A stretch of 64,000 bases of DNA. Source: Rhodeus uyekii. Its lineage: Eukaryota > Chordata > Actinopteri > Cypriniformes > Acheilognathidae. A program made the translations under genes and the position numbers. Every line of letters starts with the position of its first letter. The stretch's first letter is position 1. The notes beneath the pieces were generated by a model that was not told where the DNA came from, ran no database searches, and saw nothing but the letters and a program-made list of their open reading frames with translations. This document shows, in pieces, positions 52,691 to 64,000 of the stretch. The DNA is taken from the NCBI GenBank assembly GCA_037043235.1, contig JAWRVZ010000239.1, positions 496,001 through 560,000 of the forward strand. The letters are read 5' to 3'.

Positions 52691-52965
52691 GAGGGTTGCT
52701 CTTGTCCGTGTGTGTTGTCATGTAGCATGTGGTTCATGTATTTACATCACCCGTGTGCTTTCGTGTAATGTCTTGTTTTGTCTTGTGCTGTGTTGCACGG
52801 AGCTTGTGCTTTCATGTTGTCTTGTTTTGTGTAAACACAAGGCTTTTGAGTGTTCTCATTGGTTCTGTGTTCATGTCATGTTTTTGTCCTGTCTGTGTGT
52901 AACCCTGCTTGTCTTGTTTCCTTGTTATTGGTTTGATTTGCCCCGCCTGTTCTTCCTCATAAGTA

Positions 52966-53160
52966 TCAGATGTACTGCATATATACATACATGTACTGCA
53001 TATATAGTATTGGATGGAGTGGAGTAAAGCATGCCGACTCTGAAGTGGTGGAAACCTGACTCTAGGTTTGGTCGATGCCAGGAGAACATTACCTGACTGA
53101 CTGCAAATTGCCAATTGTAAAATTTGGAATAGGGTTTTTTTTCCTAGAGGCTTAGCTAGG
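52966..53160 (+). pseudogene. Tc1-like transposase fragment
   Basis: GGAGTAAAGCATGCCGACTC, then GTTTGGTCGATGCCAGGAGA and ATTACCTGACTGACTGCA, follow the order of a widespread fish Tc1 transposase gene, compressed by deletions. The same first block occurs at 53690-53735. Confidence 0.6.
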
Positions 53161-53519
53161 CCCTTTATGTGTTCCCTATTTATTCCCCTTGTGTATGCTA
53201 TCCTGTGCTTCTTCGACATCGTTCAATGGTTGTATTTTGCTGTCATGTTTAAAGTCAAGTCGTGTTTAGCCTAGTGTTTAAGTCTAGTCAACTCAGTCCT
53301 GTCATGTTTTACCCTCTCTTTGTAGTTTTTGCTTATATTTAGTTTTATTTTGTTAAATAAACTCATCTCATCCATCCTTGGGGTCCTTGCCTTATCCCTT
53401 CACCCCTCACACCTGACAGTTACTACATCCTTCTAAAGGAATTACTAGGAAAAGTATACTGAAGTTAAGATGGTTTGTCTATTATCAAGTCTATTATCAA
53501 GTAAAGAGTTCAATTATTA

Positions 53520-54060
53520 CCAGTTCCTTCAAAAACATTGACCGTTTTTGAGTGATGTAATTCCAAACATCCACTGGCATTAATAGCAGCACAAAAACTG
53601 TGTGGCGGGAACTTCGTGGAATGGGTTTCCTGGCTGAGCAGCTGCATGAAAGCCTCACATCATCAAGTACAATGTCAAGTATCGGATAGTGTGGAGTAAA
53701 GCATGCCGCCACGAGACTTTGGAGTGGTGAAAACCTGACTCTGTCCCTTTATTATTTATGAACCTGGCCCTTTATTACTTCCAGTGAAGGAAAAACATAA
53801 TGCTTCAACATGCCAAGACATTTTGGACAATGATATGCTTCCAACTTTGTGGGAACTGTTTGGGGATGGCCCTTTTGGATTTTTGATTTGGTGTAAAAGA
53901 ACTTAAATGGCCAATTAAGTGGAATGCTTTCCCAGAAGAGTGGAAGTTGTTATAGCTGCAAAAAGAAGACCAAATCCATATTAATGGATATGTATTTAGG
54001 ATACAATTAAAGTTAAAGTCGGTTTGTCCAATAGTCCAGATATAATGTATTTGCATCACA
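53520..54060 (+). pseudogene. Tc1-like transposase relic
   Basis: 53590-53740 (GGAATGGGTTTCCTGGCTGA, GTGTGGAGTAAAGCATGCCG) and 53775-53940 (CAACATGCCAAGACATTTTGG, TTTGTGGGAACTGTTTGGGG, GGTGTAAAAGAACTTAAATGG) follow the middle and C-terminal transposase of fish Tc1 elements. Frames are broken and the DDE region is incomplete. Confidence 0.65.
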
Positions 54061-54885
54061 ACTGAAACTGGCATGTTATCCTACACCAAGTATATGTTCT
54101 GCGAAACATAGAGATTGATATTAGTTGATAAAAGTAGTTGGAAGATTTATATTTAAGGGAAGGGATTTAAGTTTCATAGAGGAATGGAAGCATTTGCAGA
54201 AAGGCCACAATGTCCTTATTGTGTGAAAGGAAGTAAGACTGTGGATGGGAAGTGATGGGTCCAGATGCGCAGGGTCAGGTGTCATGACGTATCTGGACCT
54301 CGAGGACAGCTGGTGCTTGCTTGTGAAAGAAAAGCATCAGCCAGGAACAAAGAGATGCTGGATAGATATCCATTGCCACGCACTCACTCCTGGAGTGAGA
54401 CTGGAGTTTGCTCAGCAAGACCACAGCCAGAACACTTTGAAGTAGGCAGATCCTACTAGACGTGAAGCATACAAAGATCAATAGTTACTCCTTCTATTTG
54501 CAGAAATTTTTTTATATGAATCTTAATACTACAAAATTAGCTGCCTGATGCTCTCAGCATTTTAGCAATTCTCAATAGAGAGAAGCTTTTTACACAGTGA
54601 ACGCTGGTAACATATCCAAAAATATCAGGCAAAGATTCACAGATGATTAGTTAAACTTTTTTTTTAAACTCTGCCTGAGGGGGACCGATGAAATGTTGTT
54701 ATGGTTAAGTTGCATGAAACTCTTAGCACATAAAAAAGCAAACATGATTCTGGGTATGATTGAGCTTTAAATGGAATTGATATTCATACTGACGCCTTAT
54801 TAAATTGAAGTACTTAAATGTGACGCTGAAATGTTAAATGTGATGCTGAAAACATGATGCAGTTTGCACATATTTTTTCTATTTA
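54061..54885. other. Intron-like DNA
   Basis: No gene recognised. A coding-looking stretch at 54245-54459 is open in two frames but matches nothing I know. Confidence 0.5.
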
Positions 54886-55802
54886 TACAGATAAAGTGGA
54901 GTTCACTTATCTCGACTCACAGTTAACTCACCAATCCTATTATGTCGACGTTTTTGAAGTGGAACCGCCAAACTCCCTATTTGTCTTAGCATTTTCTTTT
55001 CGCTAATGTCGATTCTTTTATGTCGCTGAACCCTAATAACTCGAGAACAAAAGAGGGACGAATTCGCCACTTCACATGGTTTTCTCGTAACTAATGATGG
55101 TACCTAGTTCACTGCGCATGCGCTGAGTTTACGTTGCACGTCGCTCTGTTATTCTCTCACAGCGCCGCGCAACACTCTCTGAAGTGAAAGCACATATCAT
55201 TCTTACGCTTCTCAACGAGCAGCGAGTGTTGCCGTGAGTCCCAACCACATCCCAAAGCCTCATCCGCTTCTGTGTGCATATAAAGCCCGCCTTCTCTGAT
55301 TTCATTGGTTTTATCAAATATGTTGACATCGGTCGGTAACGAGCGGTTACGAATGAGTATGAGGCGGAATGAGTATGAGACTTAGATAAACACACACACA
55401 CACAAACAAACACACCTGCTTCTGTTCTGACGCGCTCTGCTCAGCGCCGCTGCGGATTGAAGAAAACGGTTGTTAAAAAGACGGACGAAGCCGAATTTGT
55501 TGAGAAAGCACATTAGACAGGCAGAACGCAAGAAAGTATGCAATCTAAGTACAGCGTGATGACCTCACGAATATGTTATGACTGTTTACGCTGTGAGCGA
55601 AATTGTGTTTGCAATGTTGGAGAGTTGGTGCACATATGCCTTTTGTTGTTAGCAAACATATACAGCATATGTACATTTTCATAGCATGCCGATCGCTTCA
55701 TCAAATAAATCGCCATATTGGCTGTTGGTTATCTCGATCATCGGTTATCTCAATGCTTTTTTGCAACCTCCGAGGCCGTCGACATAACCGTATTCCACTG
55801 TA
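54886..55802. mobile_element. Tigger/pogo-type MITE-like element
   Basis: TA lies on both sides. The left end CAGATAAAGTGGAGTTCACT and the reversed right end CAGTGGAATACGGTTATGTC flank shared subterminal TATCTCGA and TTATGTCGAC words. The interior matches 42570-45097 but has no transposase. A TATA-like GCATATAAAGCC lies near 55277. Confidence 0.75.
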
Positions 55803-57607
55803 TAACCAAATATATATACTATTTGCAAAAAGAAACATTTTTGTTTATTCCAGAGTGTTATTTGAATATCAGTATAGAATCTGTTTTGTATGTGTGAGAG
55901 GAAGAATGCTGTTGCTGCAGAATCTGCCTCGGTTTGATTTCTTTGCTTATAATTACAGTTTATTACAAGTGCAATCCAAATAAATTATTCACCCTGACCC
56001 TTTTTTAATTCATGTTCCACCCTTCTCATATTTTCTAGTGGCTACAATAAAACATTCAATTAAACATTGATCGTTTTAACTTTTTTGATAGTGGATATAT
56101 TAAGTAATAGACTTTTTTAATAACTGTATGTCAGAGGATATTAATTTTGGACCTGATATATTTAATTCTGTGATTTAATTGTATTGCGTTGCTAACATGG
56201 ACTCTAGAAGATTCTAGCTGGCTTTTCTTCTGGGCAGACACAGATAGCAGCAGAAGTGAGAGGGGGTGGTGAAGTATTGCACAGGGAGCAGGGGTGGGTG
56301 GAACAGAGAGCGGCGCAATCCCATGAAACGGATGCGGATGAGCCGAGCTGTATTGGCTCTGACTTTGTGGTCATTTTCTGAGAAATTGCTTAAAAGGATT
56401 TTTCTTTAATGCTGCAATTCAGTGTAGTGTAGCATTGTAGCTTGATTTTTAATGGCCCAGATAGAGTCCAAATTAACTTAATACTTATGCATCTAAAACA
56501 TTTTAAAGTTTTCCAAAGAGTAAGGCTATTGCCTCTTCCGACACCCCTGAGGTCAGGACAGGACGTCAGTTGCTTTAGTAGCTCCAGGCGTAAAGTTAGA
56601 GTTTTTTATCTAAACTCGTTTTGCCTGAGGCTAATGACAATATGATGCAGCAATTTGGCTTAAAGATTTATTTAACCATCAGAACCAATTAAATTTGAAC
56701 AATGTAATTTGAACATGAAGAGGACATAATATTCCTAACATTTTATTTGTTATTAAAGGGAGCTGTTAAAAAGTAATTCTGCCTGTGAAAAATCTGAAGT
56801 CAGCAAAATAAATTGTGCTGTGGTTTTTGCATCATTGTAACTAATTGCATTGCTCCAGAGACTCTGTACAAATACAGAGAGTGGAGAAAGTCAGTCCTGT
56901 TCACAAGAGTTGAATAAACACATTCTCACTGTATCATAAAAACATCACTGAGGTTCACATTATCTCTAAACTTTACTGCATCTGATCCCAGAGTAGTTGC
57001 AAGAGATGGTTTTAGATGTAAAGGGAGTGTGATCTGATAAGAAAAGACATGTCGATGTGAAAAGACATGTCGATGCTGAGAGGGTGGTCTGGTGAACAGT
57101 CCGTTCTTCTGTTGACAAGAATGATAGCTTTCATTTGCATGCAAAAGCTGCAGCTGACCCCTCAAGATAGATGAGGGTCTCAACCTCATTCTTCACTCCT
57201 TTTGCAGTATTCCTGCACAATATAGACAGACAAGATTATACCAAAAGGATAAGCCTTTATACTGCACAAAATGAACCCAAACTCTCCTTGTAAGGTGACC
57301 TCAAGGAACTGAGCATGTTTGTCCTGAAAATTAGCTCAGTGGACAATTGCATACAGCAGTGATTCCAATTTCAAACTCAGGTGGAAACAAAATAATTTAA
57401 AAAATATTGAAATGTATCATGTTGATAGATACTGTTGTACTGAGTGGTTGGACATCTTTGTTCATTTATGTTGTATTCACAATACACAGTGTTTCAAAGC
57501 AGCGTTACAAAAATTATCAATATTGATGATTACAACACCTTGCCTTTTAGTCCACTGAGCGTTCAGAAGTTCATGGGCAATTGAATTAACATTTGGTGAA
57601 AATATAA
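55803..57607. other. Intron-like DNA
   Basis: AT-rich. 56210-56360 is relatively GC-rich and unique, a possible conserved non-coding block (unproven). No exon recognised. Confidence 0.55.
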
Positions 57608-58029
57608 ATGATAAAACAGCTCCAGCGCACGCTACTTTCTCGTCAGTCAGCTCCAGCGCTCGCTACTCGTCAGTCAGCTCCAGCGCTCGCTACTCGTCAG
57701 TCAGCTCCAGCGCACGCTACTCGTCAGTCAGCTCCAGCGCACGCTACTCGTCAGTCACCTCCAACGCACGCTACTCGTCAGTCAGCTCCAGCGCACGCGA
57801 CTCGTCAGTTAGCTCCAGTCAGCTTCTTTTGGCTGTGGGAGAGGAGGGCATGGCCTGAATCCTGGAACTCCTTGTGCCGCCATGGAAGGCTGTGCCACCC
57901 TGGTCTACTGAGCTGCCGGCACCACCCTGCAGGCCACGTCTTACATACCGTCTTCAACTCTGCTTACCCATCTGTTAACCCCAGGACTCCAGGGTGCCCG
58001 CCCCTCTACCCAGTTTGGAAGGGGAGTGC
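57608..58029 (+). pseudogene. Gag-like repeat ORF of an LTR element, 5' truncated
   Basis: The frame (166 residues, running to 58108 into the LTR) carries seven copies of the 9-residue unit RQSAPAHAT, with changes such as RQSPPTHAT, then FFWLWERRAWPESWNSLC and a Pro/Cys-rich tail. Its end is a purine tract GGAAGGGGA before the LTR start, as in elements A and B. No head domain is present upstream, so the 5' half is missing. Confidence 0.55.
57617..57813 (+). repeat. 27-bp tandem repeat
   Basis: About seven units of CAGTCAGCTCCAGCGCACGC plus TACTCGT, in frame, with few changes. Confidence 0.93.
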
Positions 58030-58140
58030 TGTCACGCTTTTGTCATCCCTGTCTTCGTTATTGTATTGTTTACTTTGTAGCTCCGCATATGCTTTCCCTG
58101 TGTCATAATTATGTTTGTGGATCAGTGTGAACAGGGATAA
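58030..58140 (+). repeat. Start of an LTR
   Basis: TGTCACGCTTTTGTCATCCC follows the purine tract GGAAGGGGAGTGC. The LTR breaks off at ~58130-58150, before an A-run at 58166-58194. Confidence 0.55.
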
Positions 58141-58167
58141 TTTTGACAACTTTTGTCACCTGTACGC

Positions 58168-58199
<32 letters not shown>

Positions 58200-58200
<1 letters not shown>

Positions 58201-59403
58201 TACAATTTTAGTACATTGTTGTCATGTAAAATGGACCATTAGTCTGCTATCGGTGGCTCAAAATTACATTTTGTAATTGGCAACAGAGACATGGGTGAGA
58301 TCATCTTCACACAAGTATTTTAAGGACAAAAACCTGAAAAATTTCTTGAAGTACATAATCTGAACTTTCTTGAGGTGTGGTAACATAAGCATTATTTTCT
58401 AGTAATTAAACGGCCTGTTGTTGAGTTAATCCTTACTTATTATCATGTGTCAGCAATGACAAACAGACATTTTAGGTATTACAACAGATGGTCACATCCC
58501 AGATAATAAAAACAAAGATATTATGTTCATTGAAATGAAACACTTTAAATTTTTTTGTTTTCAACAATTTATCTTTTTTTATTTACTGTTAACAAAGCCA
58601 CTGACTTGCATTATGCGTAATGCAGCATATATATGTCTAATACAGATTCTCTGGTTTCACTGTATTTTTTATGTCTTTAAGATGGTATTGACAATGACAA
58701 TTCCCTCAAATACAAATTGATTAATCTAAAAATGTATAAACTTGTTTTAAACAATTTCCCTGTGTATACGTTGACTTTGAAATAATCAATCTGAATATCA
58801 TTGTTTTGGTGATGCAACAGACTTCTTTCTAATCATTGAGCGTGCTTCAACCCGCTCCTGCAAGTTCATCTGCAACGCCCTCAACATCCAATCAACAACC
58901 AGTCCTCACCTGCCCTATACTTTTATTTTTTGAAAATCCATTACACTCAGATGTTCTTCACAATGCAGAAGAAAAGTTTTGTTGTTGCTTCCGTTTCATT
59001 GCAAAGTACTTTGGTTACAAGCACTGGGGGTAAGGGCTAGATTTTGTACCCGTGCAGAGCTAGACACTACAACCGTGCACTACGTCTCATTCACTTTTAG
59101 TGGAAGTATTCAACAAAACACGCATGAAAGGTTAATGTGATAAAAGTCAGTTTTGCCTAAACTGACAAAAATTACAGAAACTTTACCCTGCCCAATGACT
59201 TTACGTGTAGAACGTATTGCATTGCACAGTGCTTAAAACATGCCACTCTCAAATAAGGTCGTAAATTGCTTTGTAAAAAGCGTCTGCCAAATGTATAAAT
59301 GTCTTTTAGAATGGCTAGACAGCAAAGAGGATGTAGTTGTGAGTTATTGAGATAAATATTTCATTCAGTGCCCTATTTCTAATGTGTGTTTATTGTTTTG
59401 CAG
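58200..59403 (+). other. il1rapl2: il1rapl2 intron, 3' part
   Basis: AT-rich. AAAGCGTCTGCCAAATGTAT near 59279 is a fragment of a common fish SINE/LINE tail. It ends in a pyrimidine-rich TTTATTGTTTTGCAG acceptor. Confidence 0.65.
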
Positions 59404-59478
59404 CACTTCTTACAACCAGACCACCAAAAGTCTTGTTCCCATCAGAGAGACAGGCTACTGCTATAGACGTCCAACTCG
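59404..59478 (+). CDS. il1rapl2: il1rapl2 exon (start of third Ig domain)
   Basis: A 75-bp exon with acceptor TTGTTTTGCAG and donor CTCG/GTGAGT. The phase is 1-1: the first codon is completed by a G from the upstream exon. It encodes (A)LLTTR and PPKVLFPSERQATAIDVQL. IL1RAPL2 proteins have ALLTDKPPK, an LFP segment and IDVQL at the start of the third extracellular Ig domain; IL1RAPL1 differs (LLYP, QETQL). The protein is a neuronal type I membrane IL-1-receptor-family member, and IL1RAPL1 acts as a trans-synaptic organiser. The exon lies after the junction between Ig2 and Ig3. Neighbouring exons are outside the window, as expected for the very long introns of this gene. Confidence 0.85.
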
Positions 59479-61861
59479 GTGAGTCCTTCCTCACAATATC
59501 TAAAACTCAAAACACACACCCACATGCACAAAAAGAAAAATGTGGCTTTCATAAAAGTGCTTTGCTAAAGTCATGCATGATTAATATGGCAGAAATAAAA
59601 CACAAACAACAAATGCTGAGAACCATAGAGCTCAAGACCTTGATTGAATGAATCCATAAAATCCAAACGAGAGTTTTGTGGCATTTAATCCATCTCTGCT
59701 AACTTTGAGGTCATCTGTACACTTACATATAAAATGACTAACTATTTTTTTGTGTGCAGATTTTGCTTTTAAAATGTAGCCTTTCTGTTCCAGGAAAACA
59801 GCCAAAAATATTGATAACATCTATTTCAGCGTGGGATGCATACACTTGTTTTTGTCCAATAAAATGCTTTCTAGAATGAGAATATCCCTCCCACTTATTT
59901 ATAAATAGCATCTGTATAGATCGACTGAAGTAGCTCAGACATAAAATTATAAGCAAATCATTTGATATCCTTCTGTTATGAAGCATTCAGCCATGGGCTT
60001 TCTATCAGAACCTCCACTCAACATACTGTTTATTGATTTACACATATTGTGGCCGTTCATTGATGGTACAACCTTTCAAGGGTGCTTATGCTCATTATGA
60101 TTTTAAGTTTTATTAAGTATCCTATTATTATGTATTTATTTATTTATTTATTTATTATGTTTATAGCATATCACAATTTTGGATGCGATATACTTGGCCT
60201 CCAAAGGGTTCTATAGTTTTACAAGACTTGTAAGAAAATGTGCTTCAGCAATACAAAAACATGTTTAATGAATACCCAGCAGGTTCTGCAAGTTCATTTA
60301 ACCTACATGTTTAGCAATGCTTATCAAAAGGATAATTAGTAGAGGACGCCAAAAATGGAGCAATGTAATAATTGTGCCAGTGGAAATGATCTCTGGTGCT
60401 ATAATATGCTTTTTATTAATTTTAATGATTACATTAGCAAGCAATATATTCCATTTTTTCTGTGATCGCTATAGAGTGAATAGAATCAGCAAAACAAGCA
60501 GTTTTGAAACGAATAAAATATTGCCAGATTTTTATCGTTGCTTTCACATTGACTGTCCAAAAAAAGTGACTTTGGATTTAAATAGGCAAATGCTTAAGAG
60601 TCAGAACAGAATAGGCAAATGCTTAATAGATTGGATCATTTTTGCTTTGATTATTATTATGTTATTAACGTCTTGAGAGGAGACCTTAGACCTTGCTGGA
60701 CTCTCAATACAAGATCTTGACAAAACAATTGATGCACCTCTTGATGGAAATAAAAGTGATTCTTCATGCTCTCTCCCAGTTAAAAATATGAAAAGCTACA
60801 TACTCCATCAAGTAGGGTTAGAAGAACTGTTGCAAAAACATATAACATGCTAGAAAAATACAAATTACTGCAAAAATGATCCAGTCATAGACACTTAAGT
60901 ATTTACCTATTTAAATCTAAACAGTGACCTTTTTATATAGTTTAGACAAACTTATAAGTTTAGACAAACTTTAGACAAAATGGTATTTTTGCTTTTCTAC
61001 TGAAATTTCTTTGAAGAACTCTAATAAACTCTTACTGGTTCAAACACCTGTAAGTTTTATCCATATCCCTCATGAAGGGAATTCATTATAGCTAGATAAA
61101 CTGTGTAGCTGCCAAAGGAAATTACTAAAATCACACACCCGGAAATCATCCTCTCATCTGGGATCTGTATTGCCGTCGTATTGTAATTAAAGCTTCCACC
61201 GCAGCACAATACAATACACCAAAAGATAACAGTAACTTTTATTTAAGCACTGTGGTGTGCATCATTTTAATTGTTAATGTACCCATCTGACACAATCAGT
61301 CCAGTGCCTATATAAGAGACATTTCTTTGTTCCTCTGTCAAATGTCTCCTTCTTTTCAAAGTATTTACTCCTGTCTGAATGCATTTGTAAGGCTCTTCGT
61401 CAAACCTCGGGCTGTTGTCAGAAGTAAAATAGCTGGAGATTTCACATGTTTAATCTTTCGGCTCCTACTAAATTATAACACATTATTTCACGCATCATTT
61501 TCTAACAGAACAGGAAATGGACTTTGAGTCTTCGAAATGTCAAATATTTCTCAATAAATTAACTGTATGCCAGATGACTCCTTTTAGCACTAGAGATCTG
61601 CAGGCACTCCACAAAAAGTCAATTTGCTGGCAGTATTTGTGCAGTTAAAGAAGTGTCTGTTTCACAGTGAATTTTTTTTAATTTATTTTAATTTTTTTCT
61701 GTCCTAGTGACATTTTCAAAAGTAAGCCAACATCTGCTTTACACACCCAGAGCACAAAAGATGACGTGCAGTGTTCAGAAAAGCATACTATGAAATTATA
61801 TAAATAAGGTTTATATAAATAAATTATATAAATAAGTTCTCTTATTCACAAAGGCTGCAAT

Positions 61862-62010
61862 TATTTACATTTACATGTATGCATTTAGCAGACGCTTCTA
61901 TCCATTGCATTCAAGATAGACATTGACATTCTAATCAGTTCTTGCTTTCCCTGGGAATCGAACCCATAACCTTGATGTTGTAAGCACCAATGCTCTACTG
62001 ATATTTAAAC
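61862..62010 (-). mobile_element. tRNA-derived SINE fragment
   Basis: TTTACATTTACATGTATGCATTTAGCAGACGCTT is followed by GGGAATCGAACCCATAACC (inverted B box) and CAATGCTCTACTG (inverted A-box region), a common fish SINE. Confidence 0.65.
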
Positions 62011-62476
62011 AGAAACGCAGTAAAAACAGTTATATGGTTAAAAATGTAAAGTTTTCCATTTGAATATATTTTAAAATGTAATTTATTTCCGTGATCAAAG
62101 GTGAATTTTCACCATCATTACGCCAGCCTTCAATGTCACATGATCCTTCAGAAATGCTGATTTACTGCTCAGCTGTAATTAATTATTATTGGTGCTCAAT
62201 TTTTAGTAATGTTTCTTATTATTATCAACGATGCTGTTTATGTCAAAACAGAAGTTGTTAGTTAGTTTTGTTTTTATTACTATTATTAATCACATGTGTT
62301 CCTTTGAGTTTTCCCACCACTCATCTATTTCCATGTACACTAATCTTAAATGTCTTTATTGTCACTTTTAATCAATTTAATGTGTCCTTACTAAATAAAA
62401 GTATTTCCTTCCTTTCAAAAAAAAAAAAATCTTAGCATGTAAGTAGCATGTCACGGTTGTAATGTTTTCAACATTG

Positions 62477-62478
<2 letters not shown>

Positions 62479-62530
<52 letters not shown>

Positions 62531-62537
62531 TTTTTAT
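62479..62537. repeat. (TA)n plus T-run
   Basis: About 16 TA units followed by ~24 T. Confidence 0.95.
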
Positions 62538-64000
62538 TGCTTAAAATCTAAGCATGCTTAACTCAGTGCAGAGAAACCGGAGATAATTAAGAGATAGATA
62601 ATTAACCAATTATCTATTACCAAACCTGAAATTATTATACCTGAACCTTATACCTAATTCTTTTCATTTAGAAATCAAATCTCAATATTTTGGAAACCTA
62701 TCAAAACAAATTTTATTCATTATATTTCATTTTAACGTTGCATTTCTGTTTACTTTGGAAATATATACTGAATCAAGTAACCTTTATTGACTTGCCAGCT
62801 TTATTTCGGTTGCACTTTATTTAATACAGCTGAAAAGCAGCTCTAACAAGCTAATACTGTCATTATTCAGCTCAAGTCAGTTCAGTTCAATAACTGTAAG
62901 TTCACCAATCTTGCCACAATTGTCCATATACACTGTATATACAGTGTATTTGTGCACTTACTTGTGTAAGTACTATGACAAACTCCACTTCACACCGAAT
63001 AAGCAAAAGACTCAAGATAGGAGTGTTTTTCATACTCGTGTGTATGTATAGGATAATCATTTGATGGTTTGTGTGTCAGGTTACCAATTTTAGAAAAATT
63101 TAAATAGATTTTATATTTAAATTAAAAAACAAAATCAGCATATTAGAATGATTTCTAAAGGATTGTGTGACACTGAAGACTGACTCCAGCTTTGAAATTC
63201 AGCTTTGAGCAACACTATATTTTGAAAGTCCCTTTTGAACATTCTGTTCACTTTAAGTAACTTTGCAACTACATGCCAGCTAACTCTCATTAGAGTGTTA
63301 GTAGAGTGTCTGCTTAACATCTGATAAATCTTTATTGTGATGATCCTCCAACAGACATTGTTCTTACTATAAGTAAGCAAACTACATGTCAATTTATTTT
63401 ATTCTAATTCTAACTCTAATATTATCAATACATTTTTACACATTTGAAAATTAGAAAATTGCTAAATTAAACAGTTTATCTTGTTACGTTCCATAAGGAC
63501 AAATGTTTATCATTGTCCGACTATACATTAGACAGCATACAGCGTACACTGAAAGTATATACATCCTTGTTCTTTAAAGAAGTCGTTCTCTTGCGCTTCA
63601 GTCAGTGACACGCTCTCACACTGCTGCCACCTGCTCAGATTCACAGATGTGACAGTGATGCTCACCTCATGGGTCATGGGTTGGCCTGCAGTCAGTCTGT
63701 TCATTGTGTGACGGCAGCCGTCCAAAGCTCAATATCACCTGTGTTCGTAGCGCAGGTGGACAGCACTGACTCCCTAGAATCAGGGAACACAGTGAAAACT
63801 TTTGCTTATTTGAAAGTGAATTGTGCACTTTCTGTGGCAAACAAGATTATAAAAAATAGCTTTACCGTGAACATTGTGAGTTACCTTTTGTCTATGCTAA
63901 ATGGCACTATGCTGGAGTGTCTTTGGTGCTTGTCAGAGAATTCTTGAGGGGTTCTTTTCATCATTCAAAAGGTTATATGTTCTCACTAACTCTAGTTTTA

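Larger units (their letters stand above)
52125..53419 (+). repeat. F3 LTR with two later insertions
   Basis: It starts near GTGTGAGGGGTCTGG and ends CACACCTGACAG, with AATAAACTCATC near 53355. It matches the reverse complement of 26088-26818. ~52236-52690 is another LTR in reverse orientation (starts TGTAACAAGAACTC; other border unclear), and ~52966-53160 is a Tc1-like piece. Confidence 0.7.
59479..64000 (+). other. il1rapl2: il1rapl2 intron, 5' part
   Basis: AT-rich. 59846-59895 is related to 4090-4133. An (ATTT)n tract lies at 60133-60157. The 119-codon frame at 60317-60676 is hydrophobic and AT-driven, probably chance. 61130-61560 has more complex sequence and could be regulatory. No further exon seen. 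Confidence 0.65.

Noticed and set aside
60317..60676. 119-codon hydrophobic ORF
   Set aside because: AT-driven composition, no family resemblance and no supporting signals; probably a chance frame in intron.
63525..63790. Possible exon (frames on both strands, CTGCAG and GGTGAGC words)
   Set aside because: No recognisable protein, and the il1rapl2 Ig3 sequence that should follow is not there.
1..64000. A bacterial or phage-like defence system or operon
   Set aside because: The sequence is vertebrate intron: spliced exon, fish LINEs and SINEs, AT-rich unique tracts; no operon structure or ribosome-binding sites.

Overview
The window is vertebrate, almost certainly teleost, DNA. It has long AT-rich non-coding tracts and spliceosomal splice signals, and it is filled with fish-type mobile elements: DIRS, L2/CR1-like LINEs, Tc1, hAT, pogo/Tigger, Harbinger MITE and many Ty3-like LTR elements. 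The families and their density suggest a cyprinid or close relative; this is inference from family resemblance, not a search. Nothing bacterial, viral or CRISPR-like was found.

The only host-gene exon I can support is 75 bp at 59404-59478 (+). It has a good acceptor and donor and encodes the start of the third Ig domain of an IL-1-receptor-accessory-like protein, best matching IL1RAPL2. IL1RAPL genes are known for giant introns, so the window is best read as two il1rapl2 introns (1-59403 and 59479-64000) with the exon between. No neighbouring exon was found inside the window.

Layout. 1-2854: a gag-like LTR element (A), cut by the window edge, inserted into an older LTR and itself hit by a solo LTR. 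4709-9261: a three-layer nest, in which an old LTR (family F2) holds a pogo/Tigger-like element, which holds a young LTR element (B) with identical LTRs and a GGCGT target duplication. 9262-9835: a LINE RT fragment. 10635-15903: a nearly intact DIRS tyrosine-recombinase retrotransposon with all structural parts. 17667-22630: a Harbinger MITE, an internally deleted LINE, a Tc1 element and a SINE. 22740-24680: a gypsy relic holding one hAT inside another. 26083-29294: a solo LTR and a retroposon with a small coiled-coil ORF. 31449-32503 and 45854-47405: two copies of an element with self-complementary ends and TAGCAACC repeats. 33605-39138: an F2 LTR element containing a 3-kb LINE. 40590-45848: a solo LTR, a Tigger relic holding a small LTR element primed by tRNA-Phe, and a Tc1 relic. 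47872-58140: LINE fragments, a long hairpin, a LINE split by a hAT element, more LTR and Tc1 relics, a third pogo-type element and another repeat-rich gag-like fragment. 58141-64000: mostly unique intron around the exon.

The elements do not form a pathway; they are layered insertions whose order can be read from target duplications and interruptions. The least familiar material is the set of LTR elements with no pol, whose single ORF is a short helical head followed by homogeneous tandem proline-rich repeats (A, B, F2, 57.6 kb), plus the coiled-coil retroposon at 28.4 kb and the 71-bp-arm hairpin at 49.4 kb.
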